Source: Chryseobacterium indologenes (lineage in GTDB: Bacteria; Bacteroidota; Bacteroidia; Flavobacteriales; Weeksellaceae). Taken from it: a DNA stretch of 64,000 nucleotides. A program made the translations under genes and the position numbers. The stretch spans positions 3,596,001 through 3,660,000 of the forward strand of contig NZ_CP018786.1 of the NCBI RefSeq assembly GCF_002025665.1, in the 5' to 3' direction. Below, in pieces: positions 44,731 through 52,552 of the stretch (position 1 is its first letter; the number at the start of each line of letters is the position of its first letter). A model generated the notes under the pieces. It did not search any database. It was not told where the DNA came from and was given only the letters and a program-made list of their open reading frames with translations.

Positions 44731-45012
44731 TTACTGAAAATAAAATACATACTTGTGCTTATCAGGCGCATCACTTTCTTTAACCCGGAATGTTGCCCAT
44801 TCTTCAGAATCATATATTGTTGATCTAGGTTGGCTCTTTCTTTTAGCATATCCCTTATATCTCGCTCGTCTTATTGCATCAAAATGCGACCTTGCAAATA
44901 CTCTCACACTTCCTTTCCAGTCCCAATTAAAACGACCAAATAACATGGTAGATTCATCTACATCATAATACCTGCATTCTTGTCTTAACTTTTTAAAATG
45001 TTTTGCTTTCAT
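44731..45012 (-). CDS. Basic hypothetical protein
   Basis: 93 residues: many Arg/Lys with HFDAIRRARYKGYAKRKSQP and C-terminal HKYVFYFQ. Nucleic-acid binding is possible from charge; no family is recognised. A hairpin terminator lies just before its start. Confidence 0.5.
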   Translation of the reverse strand: MKAKHFKKLRQECRYYDVDESTMLFGRFNWDWKGSVRVFARSHFDAIRRARYKGYAKRKSQPRSTIYDSEEWATFRVKESDAPDKHKYVFYFQ

Positions 45013-45019
45013 AATAATT

Positions 45020-45050
45020 AAAAACCCCGCTACCTATTACAGCAGCGGGA
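45020..45050 (-). terminator. Minus-strand terminator
   Basis: On the minus strand CCCGCT ... AGCGGGG then TTTTTAATTA. It separates 45184-45468 from 44731-45012. The adjacent gap 45050-45183 holds no clear gene; a 27-codon plus-strand frame at 45073 was not accepted. Confidence 0.75.
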
Positions 45051-45183
45051 CACCAAATCACAAAATATTAATATGAAAAATTCCTACTGCATTAAATCAA
45101 TCTTAAACGATAGCTTACCTATCAGCAACCTTATTGCGAGTAAGGATTTAAAATGAAGAAATAAATATTCTATAAACAATATT

Positions 45184-45468
45184 TTAACAATCCCATTCCC
45201 ATAATGCATCATACATTGCTTTTTGAATGCTTTGGTTTGGATTTGATTTTAAACTATTTAAAGCTTCATATAAAACCTCTAAAACCACCCCGCCTTCTTT
45301 GCTTCTTTTCAGGGCGTCTTTGATAGCTTCAAAATCCTTTCTTTGTTCTTCGGCCTTCAATTTGTCTTTAAAAACATCACTTTCTAAAAACTCTGCAACT
45401 TCCATTTGAGCAGATTGAGATTCCTTCAGCACATCTATGCCTTTTATCTTAAACTCATCAATTTTCAT
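45184..45468 (-). CDS. Hypothetical helical protein
   Basis: 94 residues, almost all helix (LKESQSAQMEVAEFLESDVF; EAIKDALKRSKEGGVVLEV) ending with WEWDC. Located just after the tRNA-like gene, read in the same direction. Function unknown. Confidence 0.55.
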   Translation of the reverse strand: MKIDEFKIKGIDVLKESQSAQMEVAEFLESDVFKDKLKAEEQRKDFEAIKDALKRSKEGGVVLEVLYEALNSLKSNPNQSIQKAMYDALWEWDC

Positions 45469-45481
45469 AATTTATTTTTAG

Positions 45482-45587
45482 TGGAAAAGGACGGATTCGA
45501 ACCGCCGCCTCGCTTAACTTTCCAATGGATTAGGTTTCCCACCTATTTTAAAAGATTAAACTGCTCTACCTATTGAGCTACTTTCCC
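45482..45587 (-). tRNA. tRNA-Lys-like gene with very long variable region
   Basis: On the minus strand: acceptor GGGAAAG/CTTTTCC (7 pairs, one G-U), D-arm GCTC-AATAGGTA-GAGC, T-arm GGCGG-TTCGAAT-CCGTC, discriminator A. The anticodon arm reads GTTTA-ATCTTTT-AAAAT, with CTT (Lys) in the loop; a shifted fold gives CTTTTAA with TTT (also Lys). The region between anticodon and T-arm is about 35 bases, much longer than in a normal tRNA-Lys. It lacks an encoded CCA. A phage-borne tRNA is likely; whether it is functional is uncertain. Confidence 0.65.
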
Positions 45588-45756
45588 GATTTCGCAGAAT
45601 TGCCGTTCTGCTTGTTCTTATCGTGAACCAACCGCTCGTTAACTGATTATAGCCATGAAGTAATATGACATATTGCAGACTATACGCATCAGTTATGTGT
45701 TTTACCCAACCTTCTGAGTTAAAGTTCAAGGGCCTCTACACGCAATATGCTTTTTG
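45588..45756. other. Spacer between tRNA-like genes with hairpins
   Basis: Contains a perfect 6-bp hairpin (GCAGAA-TTGCCG-TTCTGC at about 45595-45612) and an inverted pair GCATATTGC/GCAATATG about 70 bases apart. On the minus strand this pair frames a region that could be a further degenerate tRNA, but no T-arm motif was found. No coding gene seen. Confidence 0.35.
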
Positions 45757-45830
45757 CTGATGCTCCGGACTCGAACCGGATTCTGTGTAGTGTTATCACC
45801 CGCCACCGCATTACCTATATGCTAGCATCA
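45757..45830 (-). tRNA. tRNA-like gene, possibly Ile(GAT), degenerate anticodon stem
   Basis: On the minus strand the 74-base stretch has acceptor TGATGCT/AGCATCA, D-arm GCAT-ATAGGTA-ATGC and T-arm TCCGG-TTCGAGT-CCGGA. The anticodon loop could be GTGATAA (GAT, Ile), but the anticodon stem pairs badly. T-stem and acceptor compete for one base. It may be a decayed or highly divergent phage tRNA. Confidence 0.5.
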
Positions 45831-46014
45831 CGTTTTATTCTTCTCTTGCTCTTTGGAAATTTCTACCTGCCTGATAACACAAGAAAAGACCAATTATATA
45901 ATAAACACCATTAGATATAGTATTTAATTTTATATTGATGAAAACTAACCCCGCTCCGCATAAAAATTGGGTTAAAACTAAAATCCACTTCATAAATTAT
46001 TTTTTTTAAAAAAC

Positions 46015-46077
46015 ACCAAGCACCCTCCTTCATCAACCAACGATCCACCCCTTCTGCACTCATCATCTGTGCTTGGT
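46015..46077 (-). ncRNA. Structured RNA or long-loop terminator
   Basis: Perfect 9-base inverted repeat ACCAAGCAC / GTGCTTGGT with ~45 bases between. On the minus strand it is followed by GTTTTTTAAAAAAAA. It lies downstream of the NinG-like gene. It is either a terminator with an unusual GA-rich loop or a small RNA. The rest of 45831-46098 is AT-rich with no gene seen. Confidence 0.4.
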
Positions 46078-46098
46078 AATTAAACAACATAAATCATA

Positions 46099-46653
46099 TC
46101 AAATACCGTCATATTCCTTCTTCATATCCTTAACTTTATTACGGTAATACTCAATCTTCTCTTTTATCTCTGGAATTGACAGCTTAACCGGATCATGTGG
46201 TCCTTCTAACCACTCTACAACTTCGACTCCGTATTTCTTAACAAGACCCTTACGGTATTCAATTAAATTTCCACCCCAATATCCATTGCATTTTCTGCAT
46301 TGTAGGTTCACATTCTTTTCTTCAAAGCGTAACTCTGGATGAGCTCCTACACTCCGGTAATGTCCAGCATCTGTTGGGGATGGATTTGGACAACTAATAC
46401 AAGTGTTGCCCTTTTGAGATAACCGGATAAATTCATTGAATACCTTTTGGAGATCTTGCAGCCAATTGCTTTGAGTTTTTAGTTTCTCCTTCCTGATCTT
46501 CTTCTCTTTCTGCCAAAGCTTAGCATTTTGCTTTTGAATATTTGATTTGCCGAGAGCAATTGCACAACTCCATCCACATACTTCCTGACCTATCCTAAAT
46601 GGCTTAAAATCTTTCCCACAAACTGTGCAATTATCCGGCTTCAACCTCTTCAT
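46099..46653 (-). CDS. ninG: NinG-like (Rap) recombination protein
   Basis: 184 residues from MKRLKPDNC. N-terminal zinc-finger-like CxxC (NCTVCGKDFKPFR, VCGWSCAIALG), a helical linker rich in Lys (KLWQKEKKIRKEKLKTQS), and the NinG/HNH-type core TCISCPN, DAGHYRSVGAHPELRFEEKN, LQCRKCNGYWGGN. Lambda NinG/Rap is a structure-specific endonuclease for branched DNA. It probably resolves recombination intermediates. A longer start at 46737 adds 28 basic residues. Confidence 0.8.
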   Translation of the reverse strand: MKRLKPDNCTVCGKDFKPFRIGQEVCGWSCAIALGKSNIQKQNAKLWQKEKKIRKEKLKTQSNWLQDLQKVFNEFIRLSQKGNTCISCPNPSPTDAGHYRSVGAHPELRFEEKNVNLQCRKCNGYWGGNLIEYRKGLVKKYGVEVVEWLEGPHDPVKLSIPEIKEKIEYYRNKVKDMKKEYDGI

Positions 46654-46836
46654 TCCCAACTGCTTTACAGTAAATTTACGAAAAGGAAAAACACGAAACA
46701 ATAGCAATCTAACTTTTTTTATAGTTTTTACTAACATTTTTAATTCAATAATCTAACATGAATCCATATTGCTGAATTCCGGTATCAAAGAAAGTTTTCC
46801 GTTTATTTGCGGAAATTAACTTTAATACATTTTAAT

Positions 46837-47088
46837 ATGAAAGAACAAACGATAGAACCAATTTTTGAAATTATAGAGAATAACGAATCTATATTAGCTG
46901 CAAGAGCAATAGAGGAAGAAGTAATTATTGCCGTGGTGTACAATAAACAAACCTGTAAAGAAAGCGGTATTGACTCAATGGAGTTTACAGACATTTACTA
47001 CCCTAAAGATGATCGGTATTTTCTAATAAAGTTAAAAAATAAACTTAACAAATGGCTGAGAGAAAACCATTCTGAAAAATTCATGTAA
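46837..47088 (+). CDS. Plus-strand hypothetical protein
   Basis: 83 residues from the ATG at 46837 (MKEQTIEPIFEIIENNESIL). Mixed alpha/beta with FTDIYYPKDDRYFLIKLKNK and LNKWLREN. It is a lone plus-strand gene in a long minus-strand region, divergent from NinG and ended by its own hairpin. Function unknown. Confidence 0.5.
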   Translation: MKEQTIEPIFEIIENNESILAARAIEEEVIIAVVYNKQTCKESGIDSMEFTDIYYPKDDRYFLIKLKNKLNKWLRENHSEKFM

Positions 47089-47093
47089 AAAAA

Positions 47094-47120
47094 ACACCCC
47101 TGTTAATGCAGGGGCTTTAT
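47094..47120. terminator. Bidirectional terminator
   Basis: CCCCTG-TTAATG-CAGGGG with A8 to the left and CTTTATTTT to the right. It serves 46837-47088 and the converging gene ending at 47117. Confidence 0.8.
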
Positions 47121-47335
47121 TTTGGAAGAGTTACTCTTACATTATTCAAGCTTTGGAAAATATGTATTTTCTTCTTTTTGACCATTATTTGCAGAAATTC
47201 GTTTCTTTCCTTGATGGGCAACTTTAAAATATGATCAAATGCTCCAATTGGTACGCCATTAGACCCTCCATCCTTTTTAAATTGTTCAGTAACTATTTCC
47301 AGTATTTTAGCTTCTATTTCTTCCATGTTTTCCAT
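47117..47335 (-). CDS. Hypothetical protein
   Basis: 72 residues: EIEAKILEIVTEQFKKDGGS, VPIGAFDHILKLPIKERNEF, then KIHIFQSLNNVRVTLPK. The layout helix-loop-helix-wing suggests a small winged-helix, though this is not certain. Confidence 0.5.
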   Translation of the reverse strand: MENMEEIEAKILEIVTEQFKKDGGSNGVPIGAFDHILKLPIKERNEFLQIMVKKKKIHIFQSLNNVRVTLPK

Positions 47336-47355
47336 GGAGTAAAGATACAGAGAAA

Positions 47356-47589
47356 TTAGATTGATTTTTTAAGTGCTTCAGCAAACTTTAATCTCTCATT
47401 TCGTAAATCAATTTCAGTATAATCTACATATTTTTCTGCAGAAGTATACTTTCTTTTTCCAGGTAGGCACTTTTGAACTGATTGTTGCCAATTAAGATAA
47501 TAATCACTCCTGATGTCGCTCCATACATAGGTTAAGATCTTTATTTTAGTTCCGTCTTCTTTTTTAATAATACTTTCTAATGGTTTCAT
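47356..47589 (-). CDS. Hypothetical protein
   Basis: 77 residues: EDGTKIKILTYVWSDIRSDY, then basic QKCLPGKRKYTSAEKYVDYT and a helix RNERLKFAEALKK. No family recognised. Confidence 0.5.
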   Translation of the reverse strand: MKPLESIIKKEDGTKIKILTYVWSDIRSDYYLNWQQSVQKCLPGKRKYTSAEKYVDYTEIDLRNERLKFAEALKKSI

Positions 47590-47605
47590 AAGTCAAATTT
47601 AATAA

Positions 47606-47731
47606 TTAAAACAATATCCAGCAAAAGAAAGAGATCAATCCAATTACACTCAACCAGATAAAAAATCCGGCTGCCCTAATCTCCTTATCCTTGTGCTGGA
47701 AAAACAAACAGTCTTTAATAAATTCTTTCAT
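47606..47731 (-). CDS. 41-residue single-TM protein
   Basis: MKEFIKDCLFFQHKDKEIR then one TM segment (GFFIWLSVIGLISFFCWILF). Located in the small-gene belt with open spacing either side. No family known. Confidence 0.4.
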   Translation of the reverse strand: MKEFIKDCLFFQHKDKEIRAAGFFIWLSVIGLISFFCWILF

Positions 47732-47780
47732 ACTTATAATTTAGTTTGGTTATTTGGTTTTGTATTGTGGGTTTCCAATT

Positions 47781-48338
47781 TTACAGAATCATACGATTTT
47801 TAATCGCTTCTATATGATCAGTCAAATACTTGTTATGTTCTTCTTTGTTTAAAGGGATTATTTTTAATTCCAGAATTCCTTTAGCATGCGAACAAGCATA
47901 ATCCTTTGTATATACTCCTGCACCAAGTTTCGACTCAACATATCCACAACTATTGTCACGATAATAAAGCCCCCTTTTCATAATATGACAATGCGTAACC
48001 TCTGGATTTTCTAGAATTTCATCCAACAATTTTTGATGTTCTTGTCTTTTAATTTCTTCTCGAACTCTTGATCTAACCACATGGCCATCATTAAACAAAA
48101 CTAAATCTGCCTCTTTACATCTAATTACCGGAATGTTTAAAAATGTCACTTCATCACCCCATTTGTTTTTCACCCCATCTAACTCAGACATGTTTATAAA
48201 TTTATATTTAGCCTTTGATCGGTTCTCAGCTCTGCAATTTAAATCATCATAATACCAAGGCTCTTCTAATTGACTTGCACCTAATTTCCAGCCTTTTTCA
48301 ATTACGGGCAATGATTCTATTAATTCTCCTGTATTCAT
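47781..48338 (-). CDS. Hypothetical protein
   Basis: 185 residues: ends and middle contain KLGASQLEEPWYYDDLNCRA, TFLNIPVIRCKEADLVLFND, HCHIMKRGLYYRDNSCGYVE. Several Cys and His might bind metal. A block NKEEHNKYLTDHIEAIKNRM ends it. No known family. Confidence 0.5.
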   Translation of the reverse strand: MNTGELIESLPVIEKGWKLGASQLEEPWYYDDLNCRAENRSKAKYKFINMSELDGVKNKWGDEVTFLNIPVIRCKEADLVLFNDGHVVRSRVREEIKRQEHQKLLDEILENPEVTHCHIMKRGLYYRDNSCGYVESKLGAGVYTKDYACSHAKGILELKIIPLNKEEHNKYLTDHIEAIKNRMIL

Positions 48339-48340
48339 TT

Positions 48341-48799
48341 CTAAATTATTTCAAATATTATACATTTTGATGGGTTGAAGGTCCTGGATTGGTATTTCTC
48401 CCATTTTTCATGTTCTAAATAGTATTGTGTAAAATCAGTTTCACAATCATCATTTTGATAATCATAATGCGATGGCTCCGGCTTCTCTCCCCAATGGTAG
48501 CCGTAAGCATAAATTACAGCATCGAATGCTTCTAGAGCTGTTTTATAGCAATATGTATTTACAGGAATATCTTTTACATAATGAGCAAATAGACCAGTGT
48601 GAAGTGACTGATGTAAAAATCCCTTCGCAATATCCTCTGTAAGCTCATCGCCTTTGCAGATAAGCTTTGTTGGCTCATCATCATCGGAACAAAATCTTAC
48701 CCCTTGTTTATCGCATGATATTACATTTTCTAAATGTTCTTTATCATCAAACTCCACAATAAGGAGTCTTTTGTTTAGTTCTAATTGTAACTGCTTCAT
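48341..48799 (-). CDS. Hypothetical protein
   Basis: 152 residues, acidic and aromatic (VIYAYGYHWGEKPEPSHYDY; DCETDFTQYYLEHEKWEKYQ), ending CIIFEII. The end (EKWEKYQSRT...) resembles a family of Bacteroidota phage proteins of unknown function. Two bases separate it from the next stop. Confidence 0.5.
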   Translation of the reverse strand: MKQLQLELNKRLLIVEFDDKEHLENVISCDKQGVRFCSDDDEPTKLICKGDELTEDIAKGFLHQSLHTGLFAHYVKDIPVNTYCYKTALEAFDAVIYAYGYHWGEKPEPSHYDYQNDDCETDFTQYYLEHEKWEKYQSRTFNPSKCIIFEII

Positions 48800-48802
48800 G
48801 AT

Positions 48803-49054
48803 TTAATTTTCTGAATTTGTAATATTTATTGCCGTGAATTCTATCCATTCACCAAAATATTCTGAACCAAAGTTGCATGTATATCCAAACTTCTCACAGG
48901 TATTTTTTAGCAACTCTTTGTTTTCGATTCTAACAGGAAAGCCGTCATTTGTGACAACGGATTCTCTTTTTTCCATTCTACCATACAGCCTGCCATATTC
49001 AACACCAGATGTAAAGCTTTGTGACTGATCAGGAAATTTTATAAATAGTTTCAT
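48803..49054 (-). CDS. Hypothetical protein
   Basis: 83 residues: beta-rich (KLFIKFPDQSQSFTSGVEYG; VTNDGFPVRIENKELLKNTC). Tightly packed between neighbours. Function unknown. Confidence 0.5.
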   Translation of the reverse strand: MKLFIKFPDQSQSFTSGVEYGRLYGRMEKRESVVTNDGFPVRIENKELLKNTCEKFGYTCNFGSEYFGEWIEFTAINITNSEN

Positions 49055-49055
49055 A

Positions 49056-49367
49056 TTATTCTTTTATTGTTAGTTTTTCCCCAGTAAGCAGATTTATTTT
49101 TACATCCAATGTCATTAATGCTAAGTTTGCTATATCTGCACAATTTTCTTTAATTCTATCAACATCTTCATTCATAAGTGCAGACTGAAGTTTCCCAACA
49201 TGGTAATATAATTCTGAAATCCAGAACTTATTGTCTTTTACTTCTAACCATCCTCCAGAGCCATTTCGATCTCCTTTCCGATAATTTGATTCGAGTTCTT
49301 TTTTCATGTACTTAACAAATGAAGCAGTTACTTCATTGTACATTTTATAATCTGGTTGTTTTTCCAT
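49056..49367 (-). CDS. Hypothetical helical protein
   Basis: 103 residues from MEKQPDYKMY. It begins after a GTGCCA/TGGCAC hairpin at 49384-49402. Body: ASFVKYMKKELESNYRKGDR, YYHVGKLQSALMNEDVDRIK, NCADIANLALMTLDVKINLL. It recalls the phage nucleotide-pyrophosphohydrolase-like or 'helical bundle' small proteins, but the catalytic acidic motif is not clear. Confidence 0.5.
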   Translation of the reverse strand: MEKQPDYKMYNEVTASFVKYMKKELESNYRKGDRNGSGGWLEVKDNKFWISELYYHVGKLQSALMNEDVDRIKENCADIANLALMTLDVKINLLTGEKLTIKE

Positions 49368-49405
49368 AATTCTTGTTTTAAGTGCCACCCTAAGATGGCA
49401 CGGGG

Positions 49406-49645
49406 TTATTCAGGAATATGAAATGTATATTTATAGTTTAGAATTCTACAGTCAGAATCATTATGCTCATCTTGTATAAAATCCTTAAGAGTTGAAACTT
49501 CTTCAAGTAACAATAATGTATCAACAGGAATTATATCTTTTGTTCTTACTATAGAAATATGATAGCCGTATTTTGCGGGTTGAGTCATGGCTTTATATTC
49601 CTTTAGTCTACTTAACTTTTTTGAAAATTTCTCGTGATTTTCCAT
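49406..49645 (-). CDS. Hypothetical protein
   Basis: 79 residues with KLSRLKEYKAMTQPAKYGYH and DTLLLLEEVSTLKDFIQDEH. No known family. Confidence 0.5.
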   Translation of the reverse strand: MENHEKFSKKLSRLKEYKAMTQPAKYGYHISIVRTKDIIPVDTLLLLEEVSTLKDFIQDEHNDSDCRILNYKYTFHIPE

Positions 49646-49652
49646 TGCTTTA

Positions 49653-49868
49653 TTATTTATTGGTTAAAGTTGCTTTTCTCCTTTTGTTCGTTTCTTTATA
49701 AAACATACTTTTTACAGCTGACAAGGATCTTTCTTTGAATCTTGGCGGTTCTTCTTCTAAATACAATTTGTATCTAGCAAATTCCAATTGTTCATCAAGG
49801 GTTTCAGAATCATCTGCAAACGAATAATCTAAGAGAAGGTCTTTTTCTTCTTGTGTCCATTTTTCCAT
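49653..49868 (-). CDS. Hypothetical protein
   Basis: 71 residues: acidic start (WTQEEKDLLLDYSFADDSET), Glu/Pro middle and a basic end (NKRRKATLTNK). The pattern EEKDLLLDY... resembles SANT/Myb-like starts, a weak hint only. Confidence 0.45.
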   Translation of the reverse strand: MEKWTQEEKDLLLDYSFADDSETLDEQLEFARYKLYLEEEPPRFKERSLSAVKSMFYKETNKRRKATLTNK

Positions 49869-49872
49869 TGTA

Positions 49873-50178
49873 TTATTGTTTTTGAGTTAAAGTTGCTTTG
49901 TTGATGTATTCGGATTCCGGAAGTATGACACAATCTTTAAAATTTTCAAGCTCATTTCCGAATATGTGATAAATACTATCATAATCTTTTCTTTTTTCGT
50001 CCCAAACTGCTGGACAGAAGTCATCTTGCGTATAAAGTCCATTATCGTGCTCAAATGAACCCATTATTAGCGTTATAACTTCTCCCGGAATCCAACCACA
50101 TGACTCTTTACAGAAAAGTTCACCTAATTGTATTCTTGATCCAACAATTAATTTTTCTTCTAATTCTTCTTTATTCAT
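49873..50178 (-). CDS. Hypothetical protein
   Basis: 101 residues: KLIVGSRIQLGELFCKESCG, PGEVITLIMGSFEHDNGLYT, AVWDEKRKDYDSIYHIFGNE. Its C-terminus ATLTQKQ repeats the ending ATLTNK of the next gene in the strand. Function unknown. Confidence 0.5.
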   Translation of the reverse strand: MNKEELEEKLIVGSRIQLGELFCKESCGWIPGEVITLIMGSFEHDNGLYTQDDFCPAVWDEKRKDYDSIYHIFGNELENFKDCVILPESEYINKATLTQKQ

Positions 50179-50189
50179 TGTTTTGTTTT

Positions 50190-50651
50190 TTAGTGGTTAA
50201 TCAATCCGTGAAGGAAGTTTATTAGTTCAGGGGATTGGTCTTTGAGATAGGGATTTGATAAATTCCAGTGATTTATAATTTCTTTTGCCGTATGACTCCA
50301 TACTAGTTCATGCATCATATTAATCCCGTCTTTCATGTCAGATTCTTTAAACCATAGTAAGACATCGTTAAGCATTGGTTCTTTGCCGATAATTTCAGCC
50401 TTTCTCTCGATCACATCAAGGTAGCATTGTTCTTCTATTCCATCATAGTCAGATGATATATCTAAATAGACGTCATCATAATCACCAGTATCAGCAATCT
50501 GACCGCCTCCATAGACTTGTAAAACTTTGTATTTAAAGTGAAATCCTGATTCGGTTTCCATAGAAAAATGACACCCTTCCGATAATTCTTTTAACCTCGG
50601 CAGCTTCTCCCGTATCTCCCGGGTTAGTTCTTCTAGTTCTTTCATTCGCAA
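50190..50651 (-). CDS. Hypothetical protein
   Basis: 153 residues. MKELEELTREIREKLPRLKE is helical; then a Gly-rich loop (VLQVYGGGQIADTGDYDDVY), and EMMHELVWSHTAKE-like helix near the end (INMMHELVWSHTAKEIINHW). It overlaps the PP-loop gene by 10 bases and is likely co-expressed with it. Confidence 0.5.
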   Translation of the reverse strand: MRMKELEELTREIREKLPRLKELSEGCHFSMETESGFHFKYKVLQVYGGGQIADTGDYDDVYLDISSDYDGIEEQCYLDVIERKAEIIGKEPMLNDVLLWFKESDMKDGINMMHELVWSHTAKEIINHWNLSNPYLKDQSPELINFLHGLINH

Positions 50652-51622
50652 ATATTATAAACTGATTTACATCTAAACTGAGGTTCATCTTTAAATAAAT
50701 CTCCAGTCGCTTTTCTGTCATTTATATACCTTATCACATCTTCAAATGTTGCATAGGTTTTCCCTTCTTTTGTTTTTTTGGAATGGTATCTTTTAGGTAT
50801 CTTATCAGGCGGAAAAAATGATGAATCTGCTTGCTTTTCAGCATATTTAATTCTTTCAACTGTTGATGGTGAATTTTCAACCATAATAGAAATTTCGTCT
50901 ATTTTTTCCATCACACATGGATCACAGCCAACTCTAGAATAACCACGGTAATATCTAGGATTTATGTCATAACCTCTGTTTAGAGAATAATATATTACTT
51001 CATCTGCTGTAGCGTAAAAGTGAGGTCTTATAACTGAATCATCATACTTTTTACACCATTCAAAAACATCTTTTTTTCTATATGTGAAATATTTAGCGTC
51101 TTCTTTTACTGTATCTAGTCTTTTTAAAGCATGTTCATATTTTTTTCTTTGTGACAATGTTGGATTTTCCAGCAATTCATAATCACTTACTATCATTGAA
51201 TTTGTCAAATATGGCTCAAAGTAATATTTAAAATATCTACAATTAGGTTGCATTTTTGAACGCCTTGCTGATTCATCAGCTCTGATACCATCGATTAAAA
51301 TTATATGGTCTTCAATTGATAAAACATAATCAATCATCGGCTTCACTTTTAATTCTTCAGTACAGAACCGAGCTTTTGTTGACGGAAATCGCCCTTTCTT
51401 AATTGCTAAGTCAATCATTCCATCGTACTTATTTGATGAAAGAATTTTAAAATCTACACCTGATTTTTTAACCAAATAATTAATATGAACATAAGTCTCA
51501 TCAGCTTCCCATTTAACATCACAGAAACATGCTGTCAGACTTTTTAATCCAAATTTTTCAATAGCCCAAATCAATGCAGCTTGTGAATCTTTCCCTCCAG
51601 ATGTTGGCACTAAAACTTTCAT
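50642..51622 (-). CDS. PP-loop ATPase, PAPS-reductase/DndC-like
   Basis: 326 residues. PP-loop SGGKDS (8-13), conserved FCTEELK (86-92), GIRADESARR (112-121) and a Cys pair VGCDPC (231-236). These features fit the PAPS reductase-like family (adenylation of a substrate for sulfur or similar transfer). Phages carry such genes in early regions; proposed uses include DNA or tRNA thiolation and sulfur metabolism. No dnd, brx or other modification partner is seen beside it. It is flanked by small unknown genes that overlap it by 4-10 bases and may be partners. Confidence 0.75.
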   Translation of the reverse strand: MKVLVPTSGGKDSQAALIWAIEKFGLKSLTACFCDVKWEADETYVHINYLVKKSGVDFKILSSNKYDGMIDLAIKKGRFPSTKARFCTEELKVKPMIDYVLSIEDHIILIDGIRADESARRSKMQPNCRYFKYYFEPYLTNSMIVSDYELLENPTLSQRKKYEHALKRLDTVKEDAKYFTYRKKDVFEWCKKYDDSVIRPHFYATADEVIYYSLNRGYDINPRYYRGYSRVGCDPCVMEKIDEISIMVENSPSTVERIKYAEKQADSSFFPPDKIPKRYHSKKTKEGKTYATFEDVIRYINDRKATGDLFKDEPQFRCKSVYNICE

Positions 51623-51951
51623 TTGATTAGATTTTCGGGATTAATGATTGAGGATTTGTCTATCTGTAAATTATCAGCTCCTATCTGATAGTATTTGGTT
51701 TGCTTATTTGATTTGTGAAACCCATCATGTAAAAGCATTTTTGCGTTCTCCGCTATTCTCTTCTGCTGTTCCTCCTGGACTAGATCGCAGGCAGCGAAAA
51801 CTAAATCTCGGATTTGACTTACAGCTGTAAGGTTTGATATTTCGTTATCTCGTACTTCATACAAGGTATTTAGAATAAATTCTTCAAAGTTATCCTTGTA
51901 CTTTTCTTTTGCGTATCGATCAAAGATCTCTTGTTTCTCTTGGTGACTCAT
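51619..51951 (-). CDS. Hypothetical helical protein
   Basis: 110 residues (EIFDRYAKEKYKDNFEEFIL; NLTAVSQIRDLVFAACDLVQ; QKRIAENAKMLLHDGF). Overlaps the PP-loop gene by 4 bases (ATGA). No family known; could act with the PP-loop enzyme. Confidence 0.5.
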   Translation of the reverse strand: MSHQEKQEIFDRYAKEKYKDNFEEFILNTLYEVRDNEISNLTAVSQIRDLVFAACDLVQEEQQKRIAENAKMLLHDGFHKSNKQTKYYQIGADNLQIDKSSIINPENLIK

Positions 51952-51953
51952 AG

Positions 51954-52487
51954 CTAGTTTTCTTTAAGTTTAATCCAACCGTATTCTACAAGCTTTTCAA
52001 CTGGTAATCCCATGTATGGAAACGCAAATCCTTTTGACCTGAAGAAATCCACAATTTGAATATATCCTACAACTCTTGAAGCTGAAAAATGTATTTCTCC
52101 AATATTCACTTTATGGTTTGAAGCTTTATCCCCAGACATTTCTTTGAAATGTAAATTGCAATTAATAGTTGCATATTTGAAGTTTAAGCAAACATGATAT
52201 TCTCCGCTTGTTTCACTATTGACATACCAACAATGAATAATATCTTTTTCTCGTTTTATAGCGCATTTAAATTCTGATGAAATAGATTTTAAATTATGTG
52301 CTAATCTTAATACTTCGATTATTTCCTCATCAGTAATTGATGTAAGAGGTTTGAGTTCTAAAAAATCTCCATTATCACTCAATCTAGTTTTCATTGTTGC
52401 TGAATAAACTAATCCACTTCCATTTAATACCTCTTGCCCCCAATATTGAGCGAAGAACTTTGCTTTATTTTCTAATGTGTTTTCCAT
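51954..52487 (-). CDS. Hypothetical protein
   Basis: 177 residues: KAKFFAQYWGQEVLNGSGLV start, then TSITDEEIIEVLRLAHNLKS, HCWYVNSETSGEYHVCLNFK, CNLHFKEMSGDKASNHKVN and IQIVDFFRSKGFAFPYMGLP. The WGQEV...; D-E-E... order is seen in other Bacteroidota phage proteins. Function unknown. Confidence 0.5.
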   Translation of the reverse strand: MENTLENKAKFFAQYWGQEVLNGSGLVYSATMKTRLSDNGDFLELKPLTSITDEEIIEVLRLAHNLKSISSEFKCAIKREKDIIHCWYVNSETSGEYHVCLNFKYATINCNLHFKEMSGDKASNHKVNIGEIHFSASRVVGYIQIVDFFRSKGFAFPYMGLPVEKLVEYGWIKLKEN

Positions 52488-52521
52488 TGTTATTTTTTTT
52501 TAAATTTGACATGAGAAGGGT

Positions 52522-52540
52522 AAAAGGCCCCGGGGGGCCA
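52522..52540 (-). terminator. GC-rich hairpin terminator
   Basis: On the minus strand GGCC-CCCC-GGGGCC then TTTTACCC. It ends the lipoprotein gene 52553-53041. Confidence 0.65.
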
Positions 52541-52552
52541 ATAGTCTAATTA

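Noticed and set aside
45073..45156. 27-codon plus-strand frame (MKNSYCIKSILNDSL)
   Set aside because: No coupling, no promoter, opposite to surrounding genes; not enough support.
45667..45752. Possible third tRNA between the two tRNA-like genes (GCATATTGC/GCAATATG arms)
   Set aside because: No TTC-type T-loop or normal D-arm could be found, so only the inverted pair is recorded.
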